Positions 51,622 to 60,533 of a DNA stretch of 64,000 nucleotides are shown here, piece by piece. The position numbers were made by a program, and so were the translations under genes. Positions within the stretch are counted from its first letter, which is position 1, and the number at the start of each line of letters is the position of its first letter. The notes beneath the pieces are model-generated. The model was not told the DNA's origin, ran no database searches, and was given only the letters and a program-made list of their open reading frames with translations. Source of the stretch: Photobacterium ganghwense (GTDB taxonomy: Bacteria; Pseudomonadota; Gammaproteobacteria; Enterobacterales; Vibrionaceae); contig NZ_PYMI01000009.1 in NCBI RefSeq assembly GCF_003025595.1, forward strand, positions 62,001 through 126,000, read 5' to 3'.

Positions 51622-52560
51622 TTATTTCGCTGCGAACTCTTCACCAATCTTGATATCGCCTTCCAGCGTCGCCAGCATACCTTCCAGCGCTTCTTGCTCG
51701 AATGTGCTCAACGTGCCGTAATCCATCACTTCTTCTACGCCGTTTTTGCCCAGCAGAACGGGTTGTGCGAAGAAGCGAGCGTGTTTACCGTCGCCTTCAA
51801 CGTATGCACATTCAACAACACCTTGTTCGCCTTGCAGTGCGCGTACCAGAGACAGACCAAAGCGGCATGCAGCCTGGCCCATAGACAGTGTCGCAGAACC
51901 GCCGCCCGCTTTCGCTTCAACCACTTCAGTACCAGCGTTCTGGATGCGAGGAGTCAGGGCTTTGATTTCTTCTTCGCTGAACTCTACACCTTCAACCTGA
52001 GACAGCAGAGGAAGAATGGTTACGCCAGAGTGACCGCCGATAACAGGCACTTTCACTTGTGTTGGATCCAGGTTCTTCAGCTCAGCCACAAACGTTTCAG
52101 AGCGGATCACGTCCAGTGTTGTGATACCGAACAGTTTATTCTTGTCGTATACGCCCGCTTTTTTCAGAACGTCAGCAGCGATAGCAACTGTAGTATTCAC
52201 AGGGTTAGTGATGATACCCACACACGCGTTCGGACAAACCACGGCAATTTTCTCAGCCAGTGACTTCACGATACCCGCGTTCACGTTGAACAGGTCAGCA
52301 CGGTCCATACCAGGCTTACGCGCCACACCCGCAGAGATCAGTACTACATCGGCACCTTCCAGTGCTGGAGACGGATCTTCACCGCTATAACCTTTGATCG
52401 AAACCGGCGTCGGGATATGGCTAAGATCAACGGCTACACCAGGGGTAACAGGTGCAATGTCGTACAGAGCCAGATCTGAGCCCGCTGGCAGGTGGTTTTT
52501 CAGCAATAGCGCCAGAGCCTGACCGATACCACCGGCCGCACCAATTACAGCAACTTTCAT
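51622..52560 (-). CDS. mdh: Malate dehydrogenase
   Basis: 312 residues (E. coli 312). NAD-dependent interconversion of malate and oxaloacetate in the TCA cycle. NAD loop GAAGGIGQALALLL (residues 7-20), substrate arginines in ARKPGMDRADLF (about 80-90) and the catalytic His in VIGGHSGVTILPLL (about 174-187). Divergent from argR, the E. coli arrangement. The 5' region contains a 13-bp inverted repeat. Confidence 0.97.
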   Translation of the reverse strand: MKVAVIGAAGGIGQALALLLKNHLPAGSDLALYDIAPVTPGVAVDLSHIPTPVSIKGYSGEDPSPALEGADVVLISAGVARKPGMDRADLFNVNAGIVKSLAEKIAVVCPNACVGIITNPVNTTVAIAADVLKKAGVYDKNKLFGITTLDVIRSETFVAELKNLDPTQVKVPVIGGHSGVTILPLLSQVEGVEFSEEEIKALTPRIQNAGTEVVEAKAGGGSATLSMGQAACRFGLSLVRALQGEQGVVECAYVEGDGKHARFFAQPVLLGKNGVEEVMDYGTLSTFEQEALEGMLATLEGDIKIGEEFAAK

Positions 52561-52606
52561 GTTCGTTCTCCTTTACGATAGAAGTGTATGATCTTCAGAC
52601 CTAATC

Positions 52607-52645
52607 ATATGAAATCACACTCGAAAGCCGATTGTGATTTCATAT
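52607..52645. promoter_or_regulatory. 13-bp perfect inverted repeat in the mdh 5' region
   Basis: ATATGAAATCACA (52607-52619) and TGTGATTTCATAT (52633-52645), 13-bp spacer. Each half has one TGTGA/TCACA element but in the wrong orientation and spacing for a normal CRP site. Either a hairpin at the 5' end of the mdh mRNA or a pair of regulator half-sites, 47 bp before the start codon. Confidence 0.5.
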
Positions 52646-52829
52646 CAAAGGTTATGCAGAAGTTATAGCAAGCTACACCTAAATACAATCAGATGCCACT
52701 CGCTTTGCGATATTGCGCAAGCGGAAGAACAAAATGTGCTACATCTGTATAACATTTATTAATTGATGATTGACGAGACGGGTGATAAAAAAGCCGGATA
52801 CCAGTCAATAATTATGCATATATTTGGCT

Positions 52830-52835
52830 TATAAT
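52830..52835 (+). promoter_or_regulatory. -10 element of argR
   Basis: Perfect TATAAT about 100 bp before the argR ATG. The -35 position (17-18 bp upstream) holds only AATAAT/CAATAA, a poor match, as expected for an activated or autorepressed promoter. Confidence 0.5.
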
Positions 52836-52932
52836 GGTGATACATGCACCAATTTGCCTGAACACTGTTTGCTTGCAGCTCAATGGTTGTGCCAAAATAC
52901 AGCACCCTCGTCCCTGTACATGAACTTTACTT

Positions 52933-53403
52933 ATGCGAAATTCAGATAAACAAGAACGTTTAGTGAAGGCGTTCAAATCGATTCTTAAAGAAGAAAAATT
53001 CAGCTCGCAAGGCGAAATTGTTGACGCGCTGAAAGCTCAGGGGTTCGATAACATCAACCAGTCGAAAGTTTCGCGTATGCTGACCAAGTTCGGCGCGGTA
53101 CGTACCCGCAACGCGAAAATGGAAATGGTCTACTGTCTGCCTGTCGAGCTGGGCGTACCAACCACCAGCAGCCCACTGAAAGAGCTGGTAATGGAAATTG
53201 GCTATAACAGCGCGCTGGTCGTTATCCACACCGGCCCGGGTGCTGCGCAAGTTATTGCCCGTCTGCTGGACTCTCTGGGCAAAGCAGAAGGTATTCTGGG
53301 TGTGGTTGCCGGTGACGATACCATCTTCATCACACCGACCAATGCCATTTCAACCGAAGAGCTGTATGATTCCGTCTGTCAGCTGTTTGACTACAGCAAA
53401 TAA
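52933..53403 (+). CDS. argR: Arginine repressor
   Basis: 156 residues (E. coli 156). The N-terminal winged helix (residues 1-70: EIVDALKAQGFDNINQSKVSRMLTKFGAVRTRN) binds ARG boxes; the C-terminal domain (about 80-156, with GPGAAQVIARLLDSL and GVVAGDDTIFITP) forms the hexamer and binds arginine through the GDD aspartates. It represses arginine biosynthesis and is a cofactor of Xer recombination in E. coli. Confidence 0.97.
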   Translation: MRNSDKQERLVKAFKSILKEEKFSSQGEIVDALKAQGFDNINQSKVSRMLTKFGAVRTRNAKMEMVYCLPVELGVPTTSSPLKELVMEIGYNSALVVIHTGPGAAQVIARLLDSLGKAEGILGVVAGDDTIFITPTNAISTEELYDSVCQLFDYSK

Positions 53404-53425
53404 CCACCCGGATTTCGTATAACTG

Positions 53426-53467
53426 ATACCAGGCAGCCAACCTTTCCCTTCCTTTTCTGCCTGGTAT
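53426..53467 (+). terminator. Long-loop inverted repeat after argR
   Basis: ATACCAGGCAG (53426-53436) and CTGCCTGGTAT (53457-53467), perfect 11 bp, with a 20-base loop made almost only of C and T. No T tract follows, so termination is uncertain. Confidence 0.5.
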
Positions 53468-53884
53468 TCATGAGATCCAGCTCACATTCAGACAAACTGT
53501 GACCAATTTCAGGCATTTCCCTCAAGATATTGATTAGAATATATAATTATTCTTTGCACTCTGTGTGTCATCAACATTTTCCAGCTCGTCAAATCACAAA
53601 AGCAATTAACATAATTTTAAATTTACTGTCTGATTTTGCTATCATTTGGCTGATTTGGATGTGTAATACCTTAGGCGCTACAGACCTTTCGTGCTGAGTT
53701 TTACAGCCGATTGTGGTTTTTTTACACCAGGTCGCTCGGTGTGATGGAGGAACACGTCATCACTTAAGCGCATACCCGGCAGAAAGAAACCATGACAGGT
53801 TAACTGGCCCCTAGATATTTATGCCGTTTCCAGCGATGGAAATGACTTCCCTCTGGGAATAACAACAATTAGGAAGGGACAAAC
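53468..53884 (+). other. Long intergenic region upstream of the TRAP transporter
   Basis: About 415 bp, AT-rich between 53520 and 53660, with no gene. A TATAAT at 53542-53547 lacks a -35. An ACACC/GGTGT hairpin lies near 53735-53753. AGGAAGGGAC just before 53885 is the receptor ribosome site. It presumably carries the TRAP operon promoter and a long 5' leader. Confidence 0.45.
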
Positions 53885-54853
53885 ATGGCATTTAAGCAAC
53901 TCGTCAAAGTCAGTGCTCTGGCAGCCGCAGTCATGACTGCCGGTATGGCTAACGCACAAAGCTTCATCACTATCGGTACCGGTTCTGTGACCGGGGTTTA
54001 CTACCCGACCGGTGGTGCTATCTGTAAGCTGGTTAACGCCGAGCGTAAAGTTCACAACGTACGCTGCTCGGTCGAATCAACCGGCGGCTCGATCTACAAC
54101 GTCAACACGATGCGTGCCGGTGAGCTGGATTTCGGCGTGGTTCAGTCTGACTGGCAATACCACGGTTACAACGGCACCAGCCAGTTCGCCGAGCAAGGCC
54201 CGTACAAGAAAATGCGTGCAGTCTTCTCTCTGCATACTGAACCTTTCAACATCATTGCCCGTACCGATGCCGGTATCAACAGTGTCGAAGATCTGAAAGG
54301 TAAACGCGTTAACATCGGTAACCCGGGTTCCGGTGACCGTGCCACTATGGGCGTGGTCATGGATGCCATGGGCTGGACCAATGCTGATTTTAAACTGGTT
54401 TCCGAGCTGAAAGGCTCAGAGCGCTCACAAGCCCTGTGTGACAACAAGATTGACGCCTTTGTTTACGTGGTGGGTCACCCGAACGGTTCCATCAAGGAAG
54501 CGACAACCTCTTGTGACGCTAAACTGGTGTCTGCAACCGGCCCGGCCATCGACAAGATTGTGGCTGACAACCCTTACTACGCCAAAAGTACCGTACCAGG
54601 TGGCATGTACAAAGGTACCGATCAGGATGTACACAGCTTCGGTGTAGCCGCAACTCTGGTTTCATCGACAGACGTGCCGGATGAAGTGGTTTACGCCGTC
54701 GTCAAATCGGTGTTTGAGAATTTCGATACTTTCAAACGCCTGCACCCGGCATTTGCTAACCTGAAACCGGAAAACATGGTCAAAGACGGCCTGTCGATTC
54801 CGCTGCACCCAGGCGCAGAGAAGTACTACAAAGAAGCGGGTTACATCAAGTAA
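53885..54853 (+). CDS. TAXI-family TRAP transporter solute receptor
   Basis: 322 residues. Signal peptide MAFKQLVKVSALAAAVMTAGMANA, then SFITIGTGSVTGVYYPTGGAICKLVN, the hallmark of TAXI receptors (TRAP-associated extracytoplasmic immunogenic). Periplasmic binding protein that hands a substrate, often a dicarboxylate or amino acid such as glutamate in characterised members, to the fused permease encoded downstream. The ligand cannot be named from sequence. A very strong hairpin with a U tract separates it from the permease gene. Confidence 0.93.
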   Translation: MAFKQLVKVSALAAAVMTAGMANAQSFITIGTGSVTGVYYPTGGAICKLVNAERKVHNVRCSVESTGGSIYNVNTMRAGELDFGVVQSDWQYHGYNGTSQFAEQGPYKKMRAVFSLHTEPFNIIARTDAGINSVEDLKGKRVNIGNPGSGDRATMGVVMDAMGWTNADFKLVSELKGSERSQALCDNKIDAFVYVVGHPNGSIKEATTSCDAKLVSATGPAIDKIVADNPYYAKSTVPGGMYKGTDQDVHSFGVAATLVSSTDVPDEVVYAVVKSVFENFDTFKRLHPAFANLKPENMVKDGLSIPLHPGAEKYYKEAGYIK

Positions 54854-54881
54854 CTCTTTGAGAAAACAACGCTTCTTTATC

Positions 54882-54917
54882 CAGCATGCGCCGCTTCCTG
54901 CGGCGCATGCTGTTTTT
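54882..54917 (+). terminator. Strong terminator inside the TRAP operon
   Basis: CAGCATGCGCCGC (54882-54894), loop TTCCT, GCGGCGCATGCTG (54900-54912), then five T residues. It is 28 bp after the receptor stop and 62 bp before the permease, so most transcripts should end after the receptor. Confidence 0.9.
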
Positions 54918-54978
54918 CCCTCATGATTCACAATTCACAACATTTTTAATTCCTTAGCCCATCAAAGAAGGATGATGC

Positions 54979-57555
54979 ATGACGAAGACAACGCAAACGT
55001 CGACAGATGTGCAAGATATGGTGGCTCAGGCTGATACTGGGGCAAGAAGCCCGACGGGACTGGCTGGACGTATCTTGTGGCTGGTACCACTGTGTTGGTC
55101 GCTGTTCCAACTGTGGTATGCCTCACCGTTACCGTTTATTTTCAATTTTGGTGTATTAAACGATACCGAAGCCCGCTCTATTCACCTTGCATTTGCAATT
55201 TTCCTGGCCTTTACCGCCTACCCGGCTTTGGCCCGCTCCCCCCGCGACCGTATTCCGTTACTGGACTGGGTCTTTGCCCTGGCCGGCAGTTTCTCGGCCG
55301 CTTACCTGTTTCTGTTTTACACCGAGCTAGCAGGCCGTTCCGGCGCCCCGACCCAAATGGATATTGTGGTCGCCGTTACCGGGATGATCCTGCTGCTGGA
55401 AGCTACCCGCCGTGCTTTGGGGCCACCACTGATGGTGGTCGCCGGGATGTTCCTGCTCTACACCTTCGGTGGCCCGTATATGCCGGAGGTCATTGCCCAT
55501 AAAGGGGCGAGCCTGAACAAGGCCATGTCGCACCTGTGGCTGACCACCGAAGGGGTGTTTGGTATCGCTGTCGGGGTATCGACCTCGTTCGTGTTCCTGT
55601 TTGTCCTGTTTGGCGCCATGCTGGAGCGTGCCGGAGCCGGGGCTTACTTCATTAAAGTGGCATTCTCCCTGCTGGGTCATATGCGGGGCGGCCCAGCCAA
55701 AGCGGCGGTAGTAGCGTCCGGTTTGTCAGGACTGGTCTCGGGCTCATCGATCGCCAATGTCGTAACGACCGGCACCTTTACCATCCCACTGATGAAAAAA
55801 GTCGGCTTTCCCGGTACCAAGGCCGGGGCCGTGGAAGTGGCCGCCTCAACAAATGGCCAGCTGACTCCGCCTATCATGGGAGCAGCAGCATTCCTGATGG
55901 TCGAGTATGTCGGAATTTCGTATGTCGAGGTGATCAGGGCTGCACTATTGCCCGCACTGATTTCCTATATCGCCCTGATTTATATCGTCCACCTCGAAGC
56001 GTGTAAGGCCGGAATGTCCGGGCTGCCGCGTCGCTACAAGCCAACGCTGGCGCAGAGCCTGCTGTCGTTTACCGGCACCATCCTCGGGCTGATCGTGATC
56101 AGCGCCGCCGTTTACTATGGCGTGGGCTGGACGAAAACCGTCTTTGGTGCTACCGCAACGCCGCTGATCGGGGCAATCGTACTGATTGCTTACGTGGCAT
56201 TGGTCAGGATATCAGCCCGTTACCAGGATCATACACTGGAAGACCCGAATGCCGAGCTGACGGAAGTGCCAGATCCGGGACCGACGCTTAAGTCCGGCCT
56301 CTACTTTCTGTTACCCATTGTGGTGCTGGTATGGTGTCTGACGGTTGAGCGTTTTTCACCGGGTCTGTCCGCATTCTGGGCCACCGTCTTTATGATCTTT
56401 ATTCTGCTGACCCAGCGCCCGCTGCTGGCCTTCTTCAATCAGGAAAGTTCGCTGGCTGATGCCGCAAAAGTCGGTGTCATCGACCTGCTGGAAAGCCTGG
56501 TCAGCGGTGCGCGAAATATGATTGGAATCGGGGTGGCCACCGCCGCCGCCGGTATTGTGGTTGGGGTGGTCACCCTGACCGGTATTGGCCTGGTGATGAC
56601 GGAGTTTGTCGAATTCATCTCCGGGGGCAGCATTATTCTGATGTTGGTGTTTACTGCGGTGATCAGCCTGATCCTGGGGATGGGCCTGCCGACAACCGCC
56701 AACTACATCGTGGTCTCGACCCTGATGGCCCCGGTCATCGTCACACTGGGCGCTCAGCACGGCCTGATCATTCCGCTAATTGCCGTTCACCTGTTCGTGT
56801 TCTACTTCGGAATTCTGGCCGATGATACACCACCGGTGGGGCTGGCCGCCTTTGCCGCGGCCGCGATTGCCAAAAGCGATCCGATCCGAACCGGTTTACA
56901 AGGTTTTGCCTATGACATCCGGACCGCCATCCTGCCGTTCATGTTTATCTTCAACACCCAGCTGTTGTTGATGGACATCGACTCCTGGTGGCATCTCGGC
57001 CTCACTGTCGGGTCAGCTATTCTGGCCATGCTCACGTTCTCTGCCGCCACCCAGGGATGGTGGTTTACCCGCACCAAGTGGTGGGAAGTGGCGGCACTGC
57101 TGCTGATCACCTTCTCGCTGTTCCGTCCGGGGTTCTGGTGGGACATGGTCTACCCGCCCAAACATGAAATGCCGGGCGTGCTGATTGCCGATGCCGCCGA
57201 TAAGCTGGCAATCGGCGAGACTCTGGAGCTGCAGGTCAGTGGCGAAACTCTGGATGGCAAGCAATTTTCCAAGCATGTCATGCTGCCGTTTGCAGAAGGC
57301 GCGATCACGCCGGAAGACCGTATCGCCTCAACCGGCCTGATGCTGCGTCAGGACGGTGACAAAATGCTGGTTGATATGGTGGAGTTCGGCAGTCCGGCTG
57401 AACAGGCCGGGATTGATTTTGACTGGGAGATCACTGCCGTCAGCCTGCCTGCCGTACGACCGATGAAAGAGTGGGTGTTCATTCCAACTCTGGCGCTGCT
57501 GGCCTTACTTGGCTGGAATCAGCGTCGCCGGGCGAAAAAACTCGGCCATCTCTGA
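54979..57555 (+). CDS. TRAP transporter fused permease (DctQM, TAXI type) with C-terminal DUF3394
   Basis: 858 residues. The N-terminal part (about residues 25-190) corresponds to the small DctQ subunit, and the large DctM part (about 195-640) to the 12-helix translocator. Typical motifs are SGSSIANVVTTGTFTIPLMKK and ILGMGLPTTANYIVVSTLMAP, plus FYFGILADDTPPVGLAAFAA. The last ~190 residues form a DUF3394 extension with two more helices and a soluble PDZ-like segment (GSPAEQAGIDFDWEITAV). It imports the solute bound by the TAXI receptor using the sodium gradient. Confidence 0.93.
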   Translation: MTKTTQTSTDVQDMVAQADTGARSPTGLAGRILWLVPLCWSLFQLWYASPLPFIFNFGVLNDTEARSIHLAFAIFLAFTAYPALARSPRDRIPLLDWVFALAGSFSAAYLFLFYTELAGRSGAPTQMDIVVAVTGMILLLEATRRALGPPLMVVAGMFLLYTFGGPYMPEVIAHKGASLNKAMSHLWLTTEGVFGIAVGVSTSFVFLFVLFGAMLERAGAGAYFIKVAFSLLGHMRGGPAKAAVVASGLSGLVSGSSIANVVTTGTFTIPLMKKVGFPGTKAGAVEVAASTNGQLTPPIMGAAAFLMVEYVGISYVEVIRAALLPALISYIALIYIVHLEACKAGMSGLPRRYKPTLAQSLLSFTGTILGLIVISAAVYYGVGWTKTVFGATATPLIGAIVLIAYVALVRISARYQDHTLEDPNAELTEVPDPGPTLKSGLYFLLPIVVLVWCLTVERFSPGLSAFWATVFMIFILLTQRPLLAFFNQESSLADAAKVGVIDLLESLVSGARNMIGIGVATAAAGIVVGVVTLTGIGLVMTEFVEFISGGSIILMLVFTAVISLILGMGLPTTANYIVVSTLMAPVIVTLGAQHGLIIPLIAVHLFVFYFGILADDTPPVGLAAFAAAAIAKSDPIRTGLQGFAYDIRTAILPFMFIFNTQLLLMDIDSWWHLGLTVGSAILAMLTFSAATQGWWFTRTKWWEVAALLLITFSLFRPGFWWDMVYPPKHEMPGVLIADAADKLAIGETLELQVSGETLDGKQFSKHVMLPFAEGAITPEDRIASTGLMLRQDGDKMLVDMVEFGSPAEQAGIDFDWEITAVSLPAVRPMKEWVFIPTLALLALLGWNQRRRAKKLGHL

Positions 57556-57648
57556 TGATCAGGGCCGTTCGCTGCATCACAAAAGCAGCGGCCCAGCTTG
57601 GTATACACTTTAGGAAATATCCCCTTCCTGTTGGTGCAAGAGGACACT

Positions 57649-58113
57649 ATGTATAAGCACATTCTGGTTCCCGTTGATCTGAACGATCAGGGGTTTGCCG
57701 ACAAAGCGGTAGAAACCGCCGTGTGGCATGCCCGACAAAGCAATGCCACGCTGCACCTGATTAATGTCCTGCCGGGCATTCATATGGCCATGGTATCCAG
57801 CTATTTTCCCAAAGATGCCGCGCGGAAAATGCTGCAAGATACCCAGCAACAACTCAAAGTGTTTGCCGGTAACTGTATCCCGCCGGATATTGTGCACCAT
57901 CAGCATGTCACCGAGGGTAAAACCTGGACCACCATTCTCGATTACGCCGAGCGGGTGGGCGCTGATCTGATCATCATGCCCAGCCACAAACGATCCAGAG
58001 TCGACAAAGTCATGCTGGGATCCGTGGCGGCCAAAGTCGTAGAGAACTCACCGATTCCGGTTTTGGTACTCAAACCGCAAGGCCATCTGGAAGAGAGCGA
58101 ATCCGACGCTTGA
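57649..58113 (+). CDS. UspA-family protein of the TRAP operon
   Basis: 154 residues from the ATG at 57649 behind AGAGGA; a longer frame from a TTG at 57598 lacks a ribosome site. MYKHILVPVDLND and the C-terminal SHKRSRVDKVMLGSVAAKVVENSPIPVLVLK define a universal stress protein fold. The usual nucleotide-binding G-x2-G part is changed to S-HK-R, while G-S before VAAKVV is kept. Usp proteins encoded with TRAP systems (e.g. TeaD) modulate transport. Confidence 0.9.
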   Translation: MYKHILVPVDLNDQGFADKAVETAVWHARQSNATLHLINVLPGIHMAMVSSYFPKDAARKMLQDTQQQLKVFAGNCIPPDIVHHQHVTEGKTWTTILDYAERVGADLIIMPSHKRSRVDKVMLGSVAAKVVENSPIPVLVLKPQGHLEESESDA

Positions 58114-58204
58114 TGGTGCCCTGTCCGTCGACCGTCCCGGCGGTGTGTTGAGCCCCCCCTGATATATAAACTCAGCTCAACGCGCTCAACGCCTCCTACA
58201 ATCA

Positions 58205-58230
58205 AAAAGCCCGCAACGATGCGGGCTTTT
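58205..58230 (-). terminator. Rho-independent terminator of mpl-ubiX
   Basis: AAAAGCCCGC (58205-58214) and GCGGGCTTTT (58221-58230), 6-base loop, with an A tract that gives the U run on the minus strand. It also lies downstream of the Usp gene and may serve both convergent transcripts. Confidence 0.88.
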
Positions 58231-58286
58231 GCTCAACAGACAGAACCATTAACCATGGCGGTGTGGCAGCGTTGCCGCTTTATCCA

Positions 58287-58910
58287 CTACGGCTGACGAT
58301 GATCATAGCCCCAGCGGGGCACCAGACCTTGCTCAACCCCAAGATGGTCCAGAATACGCGCGACCATGAAATCCACCAGATCCTCAATGCTCTGCGGCTG
58401 ATGGTAGAAGCCCGGTGCCGCTGGCATGATAGTGGCCCCCATCTGAGACAGCTTGAGCATGTTTTCCAGGTGCAGGGTCGAAAACGGGGTTTCCCGTACC
58501 ACCAGCAGCAACTGCCCGCGCTCTTTGAGCACCACATCCGCTGCCCGCTCCAGCAGGTTATCCGACAAGCCGTGAGCCACGGATGCCAGCGTTCCGGCCG
58601 AGCACGGACAGACCACCATCTGTTTCGGAGCCGCAGAGCCAGAAGCCACCGGCGAAAACCAGTCTTCTTTACCGCAGACCGTCAGCTTGTCACCGTGACA
58701 GCCCAGATGGTTAACCAGCACCTGTTTGGCCGCGTCCGGCCCTGCCGGTAACTTCAGGCCATGTTCGGTGGCCAGCACCACCCGGGCGGCCGATGAGATC
58801 AGCAGAAAAACATCGTAATCGGCCGCCAGCAGGCATTCCAGCAGGCGCAAGCCATATGGCGCACCAGAAGCGCCCGTCCAGGCCAGGGTAATACGTTTGT
58901 CGTTATTCAC
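58287..58910 (-). CDS. ubiX: Flavin prenyltransferase UbiX
   Basis: 207 residues from the GTG at 58910, which is 10 bp after the mpl stop and follows AAGGTGAG; an ATG 24 codons further upstream would lie inside mpl. Makes prenylated FMN, the cofactor of UbiD decarboxylase in ubiquinone synthesis. ITLAWTGASGAPYGLRLLECL (N-terminus), CPCSAGTLASVAHGLSDNLL (about residues 110-130) and LVVRETPFSTLHLENM are the family blocks. Downstream gene of mpl. Confidence 0.94.
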   Translation of the reverse strand: MNNDKRITLAWTGASGAPYGLRLLECLLAADYDVFLLISSAARVVLATEHGLKLPAGPDAAKQVLVNHLGCHGDKLTVCGKEDWFSPVASGSAAPKQMVVCPCSAGTLASVAHGLSDNLLERAADVVLKERGQLLLVVRETPFSTLHLENMLKLSQMGATIMPAAPGFYHQPQSIEDLVDFMVARILDHLGVEQGLVPRWGYDHRQP

Positions 58911-58920
58911 CGGTCTCACC

Positions 58921-60327
58921 TTAGTTTGCACCTTGGTTTGCCGCGGAGTTACGACCCACTTCTGAGCAGGAGGATTTTTCACTCAGGGCAGCCAGTAGCT
59001 TACCGTGAATACCACCAAACCCGCCGTTACTCATCACCAGAATATTGTCGCCCGGCTGCGCGGCGGTCACAATACTCGCCACCAGACGATCCAGATCGGC
59101 ATCGGTTGTCGCAGGTTGCTCACACAGCACGGCAATCTCGTCAACGGACCACGGAATGTTGTCCGGCTGATAGATGAACACTTCGTCAGCCGCCGCCAAG
59201 GCTGGAGCCAGATCCTGCTTATGCACACCCAGCTTCATGGTATTCGAGCGCGGTTCCAGTACCGCCAGGATCCGCTGCTCACCAACTTTGGCACGCAGCC
59301 CTCCCAAGGTCAGCTCTACCGCAGTCGGGTGATGCGCAAAGTCGTCATACACACGCACCCCGTTAATCTCACCTTTCAGCTCCAGTCGGCGCTTGGTGTT
59401 GATAAATTTCCCCAGCGCCTCGCACGCCAGATCCGGTGTTACCCCAACATGTCGGGCAGCCGCAATCGCCATCAGCGCATTATTGACGTTGTGATCGCCA
59501 ATCAATTCCCAGTTGACGGTTCCTACCAACTGGTCATCCAGGTAGACATCAAACCGGCTGCCGGCATCATCTTGCTTACTTGCCCGCCAATAGCCATCCT
59601 CACCGATGTATTCCAGCTCACTCCAGCAACCCATCTCCAGCGTCTGGTCAATCGCCGGCACACCCTTCGGTGCCAGAATTCGACCATTCCCCGGCACAGT
59701 GCGTACCAAATGATGAAACTGACGCTGAATCGCCGCCAGGTTGTCAAAAATATCTGCGTGATCGAACTCGAGATTGTTCATTATGAGCGTTCGTGGTCGA
59801 TAATGAACAAACTTAGAACGCTTATCGAAAAAAGCACTATCGTATTCGTCCGCCTCGACGACGAAAAACATACTTTCACCTAACCGCGCGGAAACGCCGA
59901 AGTTTCCGAGCACGCCACCGACCAGAAAACCCGGCTGATAGCCGCAATCTTCCAGGATCCAAGCCAGCATACTGGCTGTAGTGGTCTTACCATGGGTACC
60001 GGCCACGGCCATCACCCAACGGTCATGCAGCAAAATTTCCTGCAACCATTGCGGCCCCGAGGTATAGCGGAGGTTGTTGTTCAGCACATACTCCACACAG
60101 GGATTTCCGCGGCTCATCGCATTGCCGACCACCACCAGATCAGGTGCAGGGTTTAATTGAGCAGGATCATACCCCTCAATAATTTCAATACCTTGAGACT
60201 CAAGCAGAGTGCTCATTGGCGGGTAAACATTCGCATCACAGCCTGTCACTTTATGACCCAGCTGACGGGCGAGAACCGCCGCTCCGCCCATAAATGTGCC
60301 GCAAATTCCTAAAATGTGGATGTGCAT
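58921..60327 (-). CDS. mpl: UDP-MurNAc:L-alanyl-gamma-D-glutamyl-meso-diaminopimelate ligase
   Basis: 468 residues. Mur-ligase family enzyme that reattaches recycled murein tripeptide to UDP-MurNAc. MHIHILGICGTFMGGAAVLAR is the Mpl N-terminal loop (rather than MurC), the ATP loop is AGTHGKTTTASMLAW (about residues 108-122), and VEADEYDSAFFDKRSKF and DDFAHHPTAVELTL are further signatures. Divergent from fbp, as in E. coli, and followed by ubiX. Confidence 0.96.
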   Translation of the reverse strand: MHIHILGICGTFMGGAAVLARQLGHKVTGCDANVYPPMSTLLESQGIEIIEGYDPAQLNPAPDLVVVGNAMSRGNPCVEYVLNNNLRYTSGPQWLQEILLHDRWVMAVAGTHGKTTTASMLAWILEDCGYQPGFLVGGVLGNFGVSARLGESMFFVVEADEYDSAFFDKRSKFVHYRPRTLIMNNLEFDHADIFDNLAAIQRQFHHLVRTVPGNGRILAPKGVPAIDQTLEMGCWSELEYIGEDGYWRASKQDDAGSRFDVYLDDQLVGTVNWELIGDHNVNNALMAIAAARHVGVTPDLACEALGKFINTKRRLELKGEINGVRVYDDFAHHPTAVELTLGGLRAKVGEQRILAVLEPRSNTMKLGVHKQDLAPALAAADEVFIYQPDNIPWSVDEIAVLCEQPATTDADLDRLVASIVTAAQPGDNILVMSNGGFGGIHGKLLAALSEKSSCSEVGRNSAANQGAN

Positions 60328-60533
60328 AACTTTCGGCTCACTCGGTAAACAATATAAATTTCACGCTACTGCGTTACTTCAGTACCATAAAAAAGATCTT
60401 TATATACAATTCTTTAATTGCGAATAGACCACACTATTAAGCAGGCGTCTGCCAAATCGGGTATCAAAATGCTCCGCAGAGACATTGTACCCGACATAAA
60501 TGCCCCAATGACAACATGATGCAAGGATTGTAT

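Larger units (their letters stand above)
52561..52932. other. Divergent mdh-argR regulatory region
   Basis: 372 bp without a gene. Contains the inverted repeat at 52607-52645 near mdh and the argR -10 element at 52830-52835. The AT-rich palindromic segment ATAATTATGCATATAT (about 52808-52823), just before the argR -10, loosely resembles an ARG box, where ArgR would autorepress; the match is weak. Confidence 0.45.

Noticed and set aside
52607..52645. Canonical CRP site upstream of mdh
   Set aside because: The TGTGA/TCACA halves face the wrong way and are too far apart for CRP.
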